54,766 nucleotides of DNA from Clostridiales bacterium (lineage in GTDB: Bacteria > Bacillota > Clostridia > Lachnospirales > Lachnospiraceae), in the NCBI GenBank assembly GCA_018374355.1, contig JAHAFI010000020.1, forward strand, positions 1 to 54,766. The letters are read 5' to 3'. Made by a program: the position numbers and the translations under genes. Numbering within the stretch: position 1 is the first letter of the stretch; every line of letters begins with the position of its first letter. Below, piece after piece: positions 25,734 to 35,171 of the stretch. The notes under the pieces were generated by a model. The model was not told where the DNA came from. It was given only the letters and a program-made list of their open reading frames with translations, and made no database searches.

Positions 25734-27314
25734 ATGTGTTCTATTATGGGAATCTGCGGCCGTGGCGCCGCCTTGGATTTATTTAAGAAAGGTTTTGAAA
25801 AAACAATTTCAAGAGGCCCTGATGATTCCAGAATTATTGATACAGGGAACGGATATTTAGGATTTCACAGACTTGCCATTATGGGGCTTACCGAAGAAGG
25901 AATGCAGCCGTTTGAAATGGATGGCAGTTATGTAGTGTGTAATGGTGAAATCTATGGATTTGAGAGCATGAAACAGCAGCTTATTCAAAAAGGATATCTT
26001 TTTAAAAGCGACAGTGACTGCGAGATTTTGCTGCCGCTGTACAGAGAGTATGGAGTAAAGATGTTTTCCATGCTGGATGCGGAATATGCGTTGATTATAT
26101 ATGACGGCGAAAGCAAGGAATACATTGCGGCAAGAGATCCCATTGGGATCAGACCTTTGTATTATGGATATGACAGCGCAGGGGATATCTGCTTTGCCAG
26201 CGAGCCGAAAAATTTAGTACAGTTAGTGGATAAAATCATGCCGTTTCCACCGGGACATTATTATAAAGACGGAACGTTCATTTGTTACAGAGACATGACC
26301 ATGGTAGATGAAGTGGTTTCTGATGATATAGAAACGATATGCAAAAACATACATGATAAGCTTGCAGCAGGCGTGGAAAAGAGACTGGTAGCAGATGCGA
26401 AGGTCGGATTTCTTCTTTCCGGCGGGCTGGATTCTTCACTGGTCTGTGCTGTTGCGGCAAAGAAAAGCAAAGAGCCGATTAAGACATTTGCTATTGGTAT
26501 GACGGAAGATGCAATCGACTTAAAATATGCGAAACAGGTGGCTGAGTATATTGGCAGTGAGCATACAGAGGTTGTTATCACGAAAGAAGATGTTTTGTCA
26601 TCCTTAGAGACCGTTATAGAATTGCTGGGAACGTATGATATCACAACAATCCGGGCCAGCATGGGGATGTATCTGGTATGTAAGGCGATTCATGAAACTA
26701 CCGATATTCGGGTATTACTGACAGGCGAAATTTCAGATGAATTATTCGGATATAAGTATACGGATTTTGCGCCGGATGCGGAAGCATTTCAGAAGGAAGC
26801 CTGTAAAAGAGTGAAAGAGCTGCATATGTATGATGTGCTCAGAGCGGACAGGTGCATTTCGGTGAACTCTTTGGAAGCAAGGGTTCCTTTTGGTGATTTG
26901 GATTTTGTTAAGTATGTGATGGCGATTGACCCGGAGAAAAAGCTGAACACTTACGGGAAAGGAAAATATCTGCTCAGACATGCGTTTGAGGGCGATTATC
27001 TTCCGAATGAAATTCTTTACCGGGAAAAGGCTGCATTTTCTGATGCAGTGGGACATTCCATGGTGGATTACCTGAAAGAATATGCAGAATCGCGGTACTC
27101 AGACGAGGAATTGAGAAACGGATGCAGCAAATATGGTTTTGCAAAACCATTTACAAAGGAATCCCTGCTGTATCGTGATATTTTTGAGAAATACTATCCG
27201 GAACAGGCAGAAATGGTGGTTGACTTCTGGATGCCGAACAAAGAGTGGGAGGGATGCAATGTAAATGATCCGTCTGCACGAGTTCTGTCAAACTATGGAG
27301 ATAGTGGAAAATAA
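25734..27314 (+). CDS. asnB: Asparagine synthetase (glutamine-hydrolysing)
   Basis: A 526-residue class II amidotransferase that makes asparagine from aspartate, ATP and glutamine. The start at 25734 is fixed by biology: it leaves Cys2 (MCSIMGICG) as the nucleophile after Met removal, and TTGGAGG is upstream. The glutaminase domain spans about residues 2-180 (HRLAIMG, CNGEIYGF); the synthetase domain has the PP-loop LLSGGLDSSLVCAVA near 225. The T-box leader supports the asparagine role. It is the first of several glutamine-amide users in a row. Confidence 0.95.
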   Translation: MCSIMGICGRGAALDLFKKGFEKTISRGPDDSRIIDTGNGYLGFHRLAIMGLTEEGMQPFEMDGSYVVCNGEIYGFESMKQQLIQKGYLFKSDSDCEILLPLYREYGVKMFSMLDAEYALIIYDGESKEYIAARDPIGIRPLYYGYDSAGDICFASEPKNLVQLVDKIMPFPPGHYYKDGTFICYRDMTMVDEVVSDDIETICKNIHDKLAAGVEKRLVADAKVGFLLSGGLDSSLVCAVAAKKSKEPIKTFAIGMTEDAIDLKYAKQVAEYIGSEHTEVVITKEDVLSSLETVIELLGTYDITTIRASMGMYLVCKAIHETTDIRVLLTGEISDELFGYKYTDFAPDAEAFQKEACKRVKELHMYDVLRADRCISVNSLEARVPFGDLDFVKYVMAIDPEKKLNTYGKGKYLLRHAFEGDYLPNEILYREKAAFSDAVGHSMVDYLKEYAESRYSDEELRNGCSKYGFAKPFTKESLLYRDIFEKYYPEQAEMVVDFWMPNKEWEGCNVNDPSARVLSNYGDSGK

Positions 27315-27342
27315 GAGATCGAAGAGAAAGAAGGATATATAT

Positions 27343-28950
27343 ATGACAAAGTATATATTTGTGACCGGAGGTGTTGTTTCCGGATTAGGAAAAGGAATTA
27401 CCGCAGCATCTCTGGGAAGACTCCTGAAGGCACGGGGGCTTAAGGTGGCAGCGCAGAAGCTGGACCCCTATATCAATGTGGACCCGGGGACGATGAGCCC
27501 GTACCAGCATGGAGAAGTATATGTCACGGAGGACGGTGCAGAAACGGATCTGGATCTCGGACACTACGAAAGATTTATTGATGAAAATCTAAACAGATAT
27601 TCCAATCTTACAACAGGAAAAGTATATTGGAATGTACTGAATAAAGAACGAAGAGGAGAATATCTGGGTTCTACAGTACAAGTGATACCACATATAACAA
27701 ATGAGATCAAAGAGTTTGTATACCGTGTCGGCAAACAGACAGATGCGGATGTAGTCATTACGGAAATCGGCGGAACCATAGGAGATATGGAATCACAGCC
27801 TTTTTTGGAAGCCATCCGGCAGGTGTCTCTGGAGGTTGGAAAGGAAAACAGTTTGTTCATTCACGTAACGCTGGTGCCATATTTGAGGGGTTCCGATGAG
27901 CATAAATCAAAACCTACCCAACATTCGGTAAAGGAACTGCAGGGAATGGGAATTAATCCCAACATTATTGTACTTCGCTGTGATGAACCGCTGGAAAAGT
28001 CAATTTTTGAGAAAATATCTCTGTTTTGCAACGTGAAAGAAGACTGTGTGATTGAAAACAGAACCCTGCCCAATCTTTATGAAGCGCCTCTCATGTTGGA
28101 AAAGTCTGATTTTTCTGCTGTGGTGTGCCGTGAATTAAAGCTGGAAACAAGGGAGCCCGACTTAAAGGAATGGGAACAGCTTACAGACAATATCAATCAT
28201 CGGACGCATACCGTGAAGATCGGGCTTGTGGGTAAGTATGTAAAGCTGCATGATGCATATCTTTCTGTGGTAGAAGCAATGAATCATGCCGGTTATCAGT
28301 TAAATACCCATATTCAGGTCAAATGGATTGATTCAGAGACCATTACTAAGGACACAGCGGAGGATACGCTTGCAGATCTGGACGGAATGATCGTACCGGG
28401 AGGATTTGGCGACCGCGGCATTGAAGGCATGATTTTAGCCGCAAAGTATGCAAGAGAGCACGAAATCCCCTATTTTGGAATCTGTCTTGGTATGCAGATC
28501 GCAGTTATAGAATATGCAAGAAATGTGGCGGGCATCACAGATGCACATTCCGGAGAATTCAACGAGCAGTGCAGCAATAAGGTCATTGATTTTATGCCGG
28601 GACAAAGTGAGAATATTGATAAGGGCGGAACGCTCAGACTGGGCAGCTATCCCTGCGTACTGAAATCCGGCAGTAAAATCCATGAATGTTATGGGGTGAC
28701 AGAGATTTCAGAGCGGCACAGACATCGCTATGAATTCAATAATGAGTATCGGGAAGCGCTGCAAAAGGCAGGACTTGTGCTCAGCGGACTTTCTCCCGAT
28801 GAAAGACTGGTTGAGACAGTAGAACTGACGGAGAGACCGTTCTATGTGGGTGTTCAGTTTCATCCGGAATTTAAGAGCCGTCCCAACAGAGCCCATCCGT
28901 TATTTTACGGATTTATTGAAGCATCAATGAAGCAGCAGGTGACGGCTTGA
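27343..28950 (+). CDS. pyrG: CTP synthase
   Basis: A 535-residue CTP synthase, which aminates UTP to CTP with glutamine and ATP. The N-terminal synthetase domain begins TKYIFVTGGVVSGLGKGI and has DPYINVDPGTMSPYQHGEVYVTEDG. The class I glutaminase domain follows from about 290, with the nucleophile cysteine in YFGICLGMQIAVIEYARN and the His-Glu pair in GVQFHPEFKSRP. The length is normal. The start at 27343 gives the canonical N-terminus. It is 28 bp after asnB, so probably cotranscribed. Most genomes carry one pyrG, so this may be a second copy. Confidence 0.96.
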   Translation: MTKYIFVTGGVVSGLGKGITAASLGRLLKARGLKVAAQKLDPYINVDPGTMSPYQHGEVYVTEDGAETDLDLGHYERFIDENLNRYSNLTTGKVYWNVLNKERRGEYLGSTVQVIPHITNEIKEFVYRVGKQTDADVVITEIGGTIGDMESQPFLEAIRQVSLEVGKENSLFIHVTLVPYLRGSDEHKSKPTQHSVKELQGMGINPNIIVLRCDEPLEKSIFEKISLFCNVKEDCVIENRTLPNLYEAPLMLEKSDFSAVVCRELKLETREPDLKEWEQLTDNINHRTHTVKIGLVGKYVKLHDAYLSVVEAMNHAGYQLNTHIQVKWIDSETITKDTAEDTLADLDGMIVPGGFGDRGIEGMILAAKYAREHEIPYFGICLGMQIAVIEYARNVAGITDAHSGEFNEQCSNKVIDFMPGQSENIDKGGTLRLGSYPCVLKSGSKIHECYGVTEISERHRHRYEFNNEYREALQKAGLVLSGLSPDERLVETVELTERPFYVGVQFHPEFKSRPNRAHPLFYGFIEASMKQQVTA

Positions 28951-29010
28951 AAGGATGATCGTAGAGTGAGTGAGCATAAAAATGCCGCTGGTATATTCGG
29001 AGGAAGAAAA

Positions 29011-30456
29011 GTGAGTAGTGAGTTGCATGAAGAATGTGGTGTGTTTGGAATATGCTCCGCCGGGGCAAAGGATGCTGCAGGCGTCGTTTATTATGGGCTG
29101 TATGCCTTACAGCACAGAGGACAGGAAAGCTGCGGCATTGTTGTAAATGATGATGGAGTTTTTGAATCCCATAAGGATGTCGGTCTGGTAAGTGAGGTCA
29201 TGGATGGGGAGGTCTTATCAAAATTTCCAAAGGGAAGTATGGCGGTAGGCCATGTGCGTTACGGAACGACAGGCGCAACCACGAGAAAAAACTGTCAGCC
29301 GATCGAGGTAAACCACCAAAAGGGAAAAATGGCGCTGGCACATAACGGTAATCTCAGCAATGCATACGAGCTTAGAAATGAGTTGGAACTTTCCGGTGCG
29401 ATTTTTCATACAACAAGTGATACGGAGACAATCGCATATGTAGTTACAAGGGAAAGACTGACTGCGCCGAGCATTGAAGAGGCGGTCAGCCGTGCGATGA
29501 ACAAAATTGAAGGCGCCTATTCGTTAGTCCTGATGTCTGCCACAAAGCTGATTGCAGTGAGAGACCCTCACGGATTTCGTCCGTTATGCTATGGGAAAAT
29601 GGAAGACGGCTCTTTCGTAGTTGCTTCAGAAAGCTGTGCTTTACAGGCTGTCGGAGCTGAATTTATAAGAGACATAGAACCGGGAGAAATGCTTGTATTC
29701 CATAAGGATACGGTAGTTTCCCGCAGAGAACACTGTAAAAAAGCAGAGAAAAGGACCTGTATTTTTGAATATATCTATTTTGCAAGACCGGACTCGGAGA
29801 TCGATGGGATTTCTGTCCATGAATCAAGAAAGAAAGCAGGAGAGATACTGGCGAAGGAATATCCGGCAGATGCGGATATTGTAATCGGAGTACCGGACAG
29901 CGGATTGGATGCGGCATTAGGCTTTTCCGAATATTCAGGCATTCCGTATGAAATCGGACTGATAAAAAATAAGTATATAGGACGCACTTTCATTGCGCCG
30001 GGTCAGGACAACCGTATGGATCAGGTGAAAATCAAATTGAGTCCGATTAAAAATGTTGTGAATGGAAAAAGAATTGTATTAATCGATGATTCGATCGTCA
30101 GAGGAACAACCAGCAGGCGCATTGTGAAGCTTTTACGGGAGGCCGGTGCAAAAGAAATCCATATGCGTATCTCAGCGCCGCCGTTTTTACACCCCTGCTA
30201 TTACGGAACGGATATTGATTCCGAAGAAAACCTGATCGCAAATCTGCATACGGTGGAAGAAATCGCAGAGCTGACAGGGGCCGACACACTGGGATATCTT
30301 CCGTCACAATCCCTTCCACGGCTTGTAAATGGAAGCACATTTTGTTCGGCCTGCTTTGATGGCAGGTATCCCACATCGATACCCAAAAATACATGTAAGA
30401 ACAGGTTTGAACAAAAACTTTCAGAAAAACGTTACTGTGAACGGAGCGAACAGTAA
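29011..30456 (+). CDS. purF: Amidophosphoribosyltransferase
   Basis: Catalyses the first step of purine synthesis: glutamine plus PRPP gives phosphoribosylamine. I choose the GTG at 29011, with GGAGG 7 bp upstream, giving a short propeptide (MSSELHEE) before the nucleophile in ECGVFGICS; an upstream GTG at 28966 would add 15 residues and is the alternative. The Ntn glutaminase domain runs to about 230. The phosphoribosyltransferase domain has VLIDDSIVRGTTSRR, the PRPP loop. C-terminal cysteines (FCSACFDG) fit the iron-sulfur B. subtilis type. The last codons lie within a palindromic repeat. Confidence 0.94.
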   Translation: MSSELHEECGVFGICSAGAKDAAGVVYYGLYALQHRGQESCGIVVNDDGVFESHKDVGLVSEVMDGEVLSKFPKGSMAVGHVRYGTTGATTRKNCQPIEVNHQKGKMALAHNGNLSNAYELRNELELSGAIFHTTSDTETIAYVVTRERLTAPSIEEAVSRAMNKIEGAYSLVLMSATKLIAVRDPHGFRPLCYGKMEDGSFVVASESCALQAVGAEFIRDIEPGEMLVFHKDTVVSRREHCKKAEKRTCIFEYIYFARPDSEIDGISVHESRKKAGEILAKEYPADADIVIGVPDSGLDAALGFSEYSGIPYEIGLIKNKYIGRTFIAPGQDNRMDQVKIKLSPIKNVVNGKRIVLIDDSIVRGTTSRRIVKLLREAGAKEIHMRISAPPFLHPCYYGTDIDSEENLIANLHTVEEIAELTGADTLGYLPSQSLPRLVNGSTFCSACFDGRYPTSIPKNTCKNRFEQKLSEKRYCERSEQ

Positions 30457-30457
30457 C
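30431..30457. repeat. REP-like palindrome over the purF stop codon
   Basis: GTTACTGT (30431-30438) and ACAGTAAC (30450-30457) form an 8-bp stem around GAACGGAGCGA. It contains the purF stop codon and gives the odd C-terminal tail YCERSEQ. It looks like a small dispersed palindromic repeat that has been taken into the reading frame. Confidence 0.45.
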
Positions 30458-30488
30458 AGAAAAACAACAGGAAAAGTGAGGCGGTCTT

Positions 30489-31583
30489 ATGCAATATGAT
30501 TTTAACAGAAAAATGATTCTGGAGGATGGAAGTGAGTATTACGGATATGCTTTTGGCGATACCGCAGAGAAGATCTGTGAAATTGTCTTTAACACATCCC
30601 CTGTAGGTTATCAGGAAATATTATCGGACCCATCCTACACCTACCAGGCGGTAGTGATGGCATATCCCCTGATCGGAAATTATGGAATTGCAGAGGATGA
30701 TTTTGAAAGGTCAACACCAACGATCGGAGCATTGATTGTCAGAGACTATAATGATACCCCGTCCAATTTCAGAAGTGTGGATACGCTTTCCAATGTATGT
30801 AAAAGGTTTCATATTCCGGGAATTTATGGGGTAGACACAAGAAAACTGGTGCGTTCCATTCGTGATTCAGGCTCCGGAATGGTATTGCTGACAGATGTGG
30901 ACACAAGTTTAGCAGAAGGACTAGAGAAACTCAGAACGTATCAGCAGCCCAAAGATGCAGTGGAAAAGGTGAGCTGCAAGGAAATTACCAGATATATCGT
31001 AAACGATGGGAAATTTCATGTGGCAGCGATTGACTGCGGAATGAAGCAGAATATTGTGCGGAGCATGATCGGCAGGGGCTGTAATGTGACGGTGGTTCCA
31101 TACAATGTGACAGCAGAAACAATAGAACAATTGAAGCCGGATGGAATTTTTATATCCAACGGACCGGGAGACCCCACAGATGTCCGCCCGGTAATCGAAA
31201 CGATCCGTGCCCTGCTTGGAAAATACCCCATGTTTGGCATCTGCCTCGGGCATCAGATGATTGCGCTGGCTTATGGCGCAAAAACTTATAAGCTTAAATT
31301 CGGACATAGAGGAGGCAATCATCCGGTTAAGAATCTGAAAACGGGAAAGATTGAGATTACCTCTCAAAATCACTCCTATGCAGTAGATGAAAGCAGTCTG
31401 AAAGATACCCCCCTCGCAGTTACTCACAGCAATATTTTAGACCATACCGTGGAGGGAATGGAATGTGTGCAGGACAAGGTTTTCAGCGTACAGTATCATC
31501 CGGAAAGCGCTCCGGGACCGCAGGACAGTGCATATCTGTTTGACATTTTTTTAAGCTTGATGGAGGGGAAGAAACATGCCTAA
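30489..31583 (+). CDS. carA: Carbamoyl-phosphate synthase, small (glutaminase) subunit
   Basis: A 364-residue glutamine amidotransferase subunit that feeds ammonia to CarB. The N-terminal domain begins KMILEDGSEYYGYAFG and has FNTSPVGYQEILSDPSY. The C-terminal class I glutaminase holds the nucleophile in MFGICLGHQMIALAYG, with FGHRGGNHPV and the His-Glu pair in VQYHPESAPGP. The stop overlaps the carB start by 8 bp, which suggests coupled translation. The product serves both arginine and pyrimidine synthesis. Confidence 0.96.
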   Translation: MQYDFNRKMILEDGSEYYGYAFGDTAEKICEIVFNTSPVGYQEILSDPSYTYQAVVMAYPLIGNYGIAEDDFERSTPTIGALIVRDYNDTPSNFRSVDTLSNVCKRFHIPGIYGVDTRKLVRSIRDSGSGMVLLTDVDTSLAEGLEKLRTYQQPKDAVEKVSCKEITRYIVNDGKFHVAAIDCGMKQNIVRSMIGRGCNVTVVPYNVTAETIEQLKPDGIFISNGPGDPTDVRPVIETIRALLGKYPMFGICLGHQMIALAYGAKTYKLKFGHRGGNHPVKNLKTGKIEITSQNHSYAVDESSLKDTPLAVTHSNILDHTVEGMECVQDKVFSVQYHPESAPGPQDSAYLFDIFLSLMEGKKHA

Positions 31584-34500
31584 GAGAACAGACATTAAAA
31601 AAATACTTGTGATCGGCTCAGGTCCGATCGTGATCGGTCAGGCGGCAGAATTTGATTATGCGGGAACACAGGCGTGTTTAGCTCTGAAGGAAGAGGGATA
31701 TGAGGTAATCCTGTGCAACTCAAACCCGGCGACGATTATGACAGACACCTCCATTGCGGACAAGGTGTATATGGAGCCGCTGACTTTGGAATATATCGCC
31801 AAAATTGTGCGCAGAGAACGTCCCGATGCAATTTTACCGGGAATCGGCGGTCAGACGGGCCTTAATCTGGCTATGCAGCTGGAGAAAAAAGGAATCCTGA
31901 AGGAATGTCAGGTAGAGCTTCTCGGCACAAGTATTGAGAGCATCGAGCGTGCGGAAGACAGGGAATTGTTCAAAGAATTATGTGAAAGCTTAGGGGAGCC
32001 GGTATTGTCTTCCATGATTGCAAATTCTGCGAAAGAAGCCTTAGAGGCCGCAGTGGAAATCGGCTATCCGATCGTACTTCGTCCCGCTTTTACCTTGGGC
32101 GGCACAGGCGGAGGTTTTGCGGAAAATCCGGAGGAACTGTTGGCGCTGATAAAAAATGCCCTCTCTCTTTCTCCTGTTCATCAGGTTTTAATTGAGAAAA
32201 GTATTAAAGGCTATAAAGAAATAGAATATGAAGTCATGAGAGATTCCAATGACACAGCGATTACCATTTGTAATATGGAAAACATGGATCCAGTCGGCAT
32301 CCATACGGGAGACTCCATTGTCGTGTGTCCTTCTCAGACGCTGACAAATAAAGAGTACCATATGCTCAGAGACAGCGCCCTTAAAATTATCCGCACGCTT
32401 AAAATCGAGGGCGGATGTAATGTACAGTTTGCACTTGACCCGCAGTCCTTTCAGTATTATTTAATTGAAGTAAATCCTCGTGTGTCACGGTCGTCAGCAT
32501 TGGCATCCAAGGCAAGCGGATATCCGATTGCAAGAGTATCTGCAAAAATCAGTGTAGGAATGCAGTTAGAAGAAATACAGTTGGCCAATACGCCGGCATC
32601 CTTTGAACCGGCGCTTGATTATGTAGTAACAAAGATGCCGCGGTTTCCTTTCGATAAATTTACAGATGCAAACCAGAAGCTTGGAACGCAGATGAAGGCA
32701 ACGGGAGAGGTCATGGGCGTGGGCAGAACCTTTGAAGAAAGTCTGTTGAAGGCAGTTCGCTCCCTTGAAGTGGGAGTGCATCATATCCATAAGGCAGATT
32801 TTGACAGTATGCCTGTGGAAAAGCTGACGGATTACATCAAAATCGGTACAGATGACCGGATCTATGCGATCGCGGAGCTTTTAAGAAGGGAATACCCGAT
32901 AGGGGAAATTGTTTCAGCGACAAAAATAGATCTGTTCTTTCTTGATAAAATGAAAAAGATTATCGCTGAGGAGAAAATATTAAGTTCTCATGTCGGCGAT
33001 ATCAGCGAACTGTATCAGGCAAAAAGAATGGGCTTCTCGGATCAGACGGCAGCAATGCTCTGGAATCAGACGGAGGAAGAGATATTTGCCATAAGAAAGA
33101 AGAACAATATTTTTCCGGTTTATAAGATGATCGATACATGCGCCTCAGAATTTGACAGTTATGTACCATATTTTTATTCCACATACGAAGAAGAGAATGA
33201 ATCGAAGATTTCCGACAGGAAAAAGATTATCGTACTGGGTTCAGGCCCGATCAGAATCGGACAGGGAGTGGAATTCGATTATTCCACGGTGCATGCGGTA
33301 AAGACGATTAAAGAAGCTGGCTTCGAGGCGATCATCATCAATAATAATCCGGAGACTGTTTCCACCGATTATACCACTTCAGACAAATTGTATTTTGAAC
33401 CTCTTTGTACAGAGGATGTTATGAACATCGTAGAGATGGAAAAGCCGGAAGGCGTGATTGCAACATTGGGAGGCCAGACTGCAATTAATCTTGCCGATCC
33501 GCTTATGAAGCGCGGGGTGAAATTAATAGGAACGGATTGTGAGGCGATTGAAAAGGCAGAGAATCGGGACGCCTTTGAAAAGCTGTTAATCAGTCTTTCC
33601 ATTCCCCAGCCAAAGGGCAGAGCCGTGACAAACATAGAGGAAGGCGTAAAAGCCGCTGCCCGGATCGGCTATCCGGTACTTGTGCGCCCAAGCTTTGTCC
33701 TTGGAGGAAGAGCTATGCAGATTGTGGCAAAAGAAGAACATTTAAGACATTATCTGAAGACGGCCGTGGAAATTGATGAGGATAAGCCTGTACTGGTGGA
33801 CAAATATATTTGCGGCAAAGAGGTCGAAGTGGACGCGATTTGTGACGGCAAAGCCGTGTTTGTGCCGGGAATCATGGAACTGGTGGAGAGAACAGGAATT
33901 CATTCCGGAGATTCGATCAGCGTATATCCTGCATACAGCATATCCGACAGGGTGAAGAACATCATATTAACATACACGGAAAAGCTTGGTCTGGGAATCG
34001 GAATTGTCGGCTTGTTTAATATTCAGTTTATCGTTGATAAGGATGAAAATGTATTTATCATCGAGGTAAATCCCCGTTCCTCAAGAACGGTACCGTTTTT
34101 ATCAAAGGCAACCGGTTATTCTCTGGCAGATATTGCTACAAAAGTATGCCTGGGGGTCAGCTTGGCTCAACAGGGATTGCCTGAGAGGTATCCGGCAGAA
34201 AAGGATAGGTGGTATGTGAAAGCGCCTGCCTTCTCATTCTCAAAACTTGGCGGCATGGATGCCTACCTGTCACCGGAAATGAAATCTACAGGAGAAGCGA
34301 TCGGGTACGATGCAAAGCTTCACAGAGCGATGTATAAAGCATTGATCGCCTCGGGAATCACCCTGCAAAACTATGGAACCGTTGTTGTAACTCTGGCAGA
34401 TGAAGACAAGGAAGAAGCGCTGCCGCTGATCCGGCGGTTTTATGATATGGGCTTTAATATTGAAGCGACTGTTGGAACGGCGGAGTTTTTAAAGAGCCAT

Positions 34501-34755
34501 GGCGTCCGCACCCGTATCCGCAGAAAATTAAGTGAAGGCAGCACAGAAGTTCTGGAGTCCATAAGAGCAGGCTATGTCAGTTATGTGATTAATACAAGAG
34601 CGATCCTTTCCGGTATTCATTATGAAGACGGCGTGGCAATCCGAAGATGTGCAAACGAAAATCATGTCACAATATTTACTTCTCTGGACACCGTCAGGGT
34701 GATTTTGGATGTGTTGGAAGAGATAACAATTGGAATATCAACAATAGAGGCATAG
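31576..34755 (+). CDS. carB: Carbamoyl-phosphate synthase, large subunit
   Basis: A 1059-residue enzyme that makes carbamoyl phosphate from bicarbonate, two ATP and ammonia supplied by CarA. It shows the two homologous ATP-grasp halves: ILVIGSGPIVIGQAAEFDYAG starts the first, and IVLGSGPIRIGQGVEFDYS (near residue 550) starts the second. The EVNPRVSRSSALASKA and EVNPRSSRTVPFLSKA signatures are intact, and a C-terminal MGS-like allosteric domain covers about 930-1059. It has no visible defects. It is the last metabolic gene of element 1, 67 bp before the small gene that leads the recombinase operon. Confidence 0.97.
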   Translation: MPKRTDIKKILVIGSGPIVIGQAAEFDYAGTQACLALKEEGYEVILCNSNPATIMTDTSIADKVYMEPLTLEYIAKIVRRERPDAILPGIGGQTGLNLAMQLEKKGILKECQVELLGTSIESIERAEDRELFKELCESLGEPVLSSMIANSAKEALEAAVEIGYPIVLRPAFTLGGTGGGFAENPEELLALIKNALSLSPVHQVLIEKSIKGYKEIEYEVMRDSNDTAITICNMENMDPVGIHTGDSIVVCPSQTLTNKEYHMLRDSALKIIRTLKIEGGCNVQFALDPQSFQYYLIEVNPRVSRSSALASKASGYPIARVSAKISVGMQLEEIQLANTPASFEPALDYVVTKMPRFPFDKFTDANQKLGTQMKATGEVMGVGRTFEESLLKAVRSLEVGVHHIHKADFDSMPVEKLTDYIKIGTDDRIYAIAELLRREYPIGEIVSATKIDLFFLDKMKKIIAEEKILSSHVGDISELYQAKRMGFSDQTAAMLWNQTEEEIFAIRKKNNIFPVYKMIDTCASEFDSYVPYFYSTYEEENESKISDRKKIIVLGSGPIRIGQGVEFDYSTVHAVKTIKEAGFEAIIINNNPETVSTDYTTSDKLYFEPLCTEDVMNIVEMEKPEGVIATLGGQTAINLADPLMKRGVKLIGTDCEAIEKAENRDAFEKLLISLSIPQPKGRAVTNIEEGVKAAARIGYPVLVRPSFVLGGRAMQIVAKEEHLRHYLKTAVEIDEDKPVLVDKYICGKEVEVDAICDGKAVFVPGIMELVERTGIHSGDSISVYPAYSISDRVKNIILTYTEKLGLGIGIVGLFNIQFIVDKDENVFIIEVNPRSSRTVPFLSKATGYSLADIATKVCLGVSLAQQGLPERYPAEKDRWYVKAPAFSFSKLGGMDAYLSPEMKSTGEAIGYDAKLHRAMYKALIASGITLQNYGTVVVTLADEDKEEALPLIRRFYDMGFNIEATVGTAEFLKSHGVRTRIRRKLSEGSTEVLESIRAGYVSYVINTRAILSGIHYEDGVAIRRCANENHVTIFTSLDTVRVILDVLEEITIGISTIEA

Positions 34756-34822
34756 GACAATCCGGCGGCGGAATATAGTTAGAAGGAATAAAAAGCCGGA
34801 GATGCCGGGAGTGTCGGATATC

Positions 34823-35092
34823 ATGTTATCGATAGAAGAGTTAAAACGTATGCAGGCTGTGGATATTATGGACTTAAAGAGAGAAGAGCTTGCAAATGCC
34901 GGGGATATCGTCATTGACACAGAAAAATGTGTGGAGAGCCGTATCCGTTCCTTCGTGGAGCAGACGAAAAACCCTTTTGCCCAGAATGTCGGGGAATATA
35001 TTCTTCAGGTAGGATTTATGGAAGACGCGGTCGACGGAATTGACGAGCGTATGATGTTACTGGTCAAAAGGAAAACACAAATGATGGTGTAG
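34823..35092 (+). CDS. Small conserved protein (DUF6870-like) preceding the recombinase trio
   Basis: An 89-residue protein, homologous along its length to the one at 43107 in element 2: both have an N-terminal helix ending MQ..DI, an acidic middle (IVIDTEKCVESRIRSFVEQ against a similar SVENRVRSYVETVQNPF), and NPF..NVGEYILQVGF. It resembles what I recall as DUF6870. In both elements it comes just before three serine recombinase genes. The start is uncertain: ATG 34823 has GGGAG upstream and matches the relative's length better than ATG 34802. A role in recombination direction or regulation is a guess from position. Confidence 0.7.
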   Translation: MLSIEELKRMQAVDIMDLKREELANAGDIVIDTEKCVESRIRSFVEQTKNPFAQNVGEYILQVGFMEDAVDGIDERMMLLVKRKTQMMV

Positions 35093-35093
35093 G

Positions 35094-35126
35094 GTAACAG
35101 CTCAGCCTGAAAGGCTGAATAGTTAC
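35094..35126 (+). other. Stem-loop between the DUF6870-like gene and recombinase 1
   Basis: GTAAC/GTTAC and TCAGCC/GGCTGA form a two-part stem with a short loop (33 bp in all). No U-tract follows. Its role may be translational or in mRNA processing. Confidence 0.4.
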
Positions 35127-35171
35127 GGTGTATCATGTTCTGCTAATCATATGGAATCGGGAGGAACACAG

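Noticed and set aside
25588..25860. 90-codon frame within the T-box leader
   Set aside because: It runs through the T-box and into asnB in another frame, with no ribosome site.
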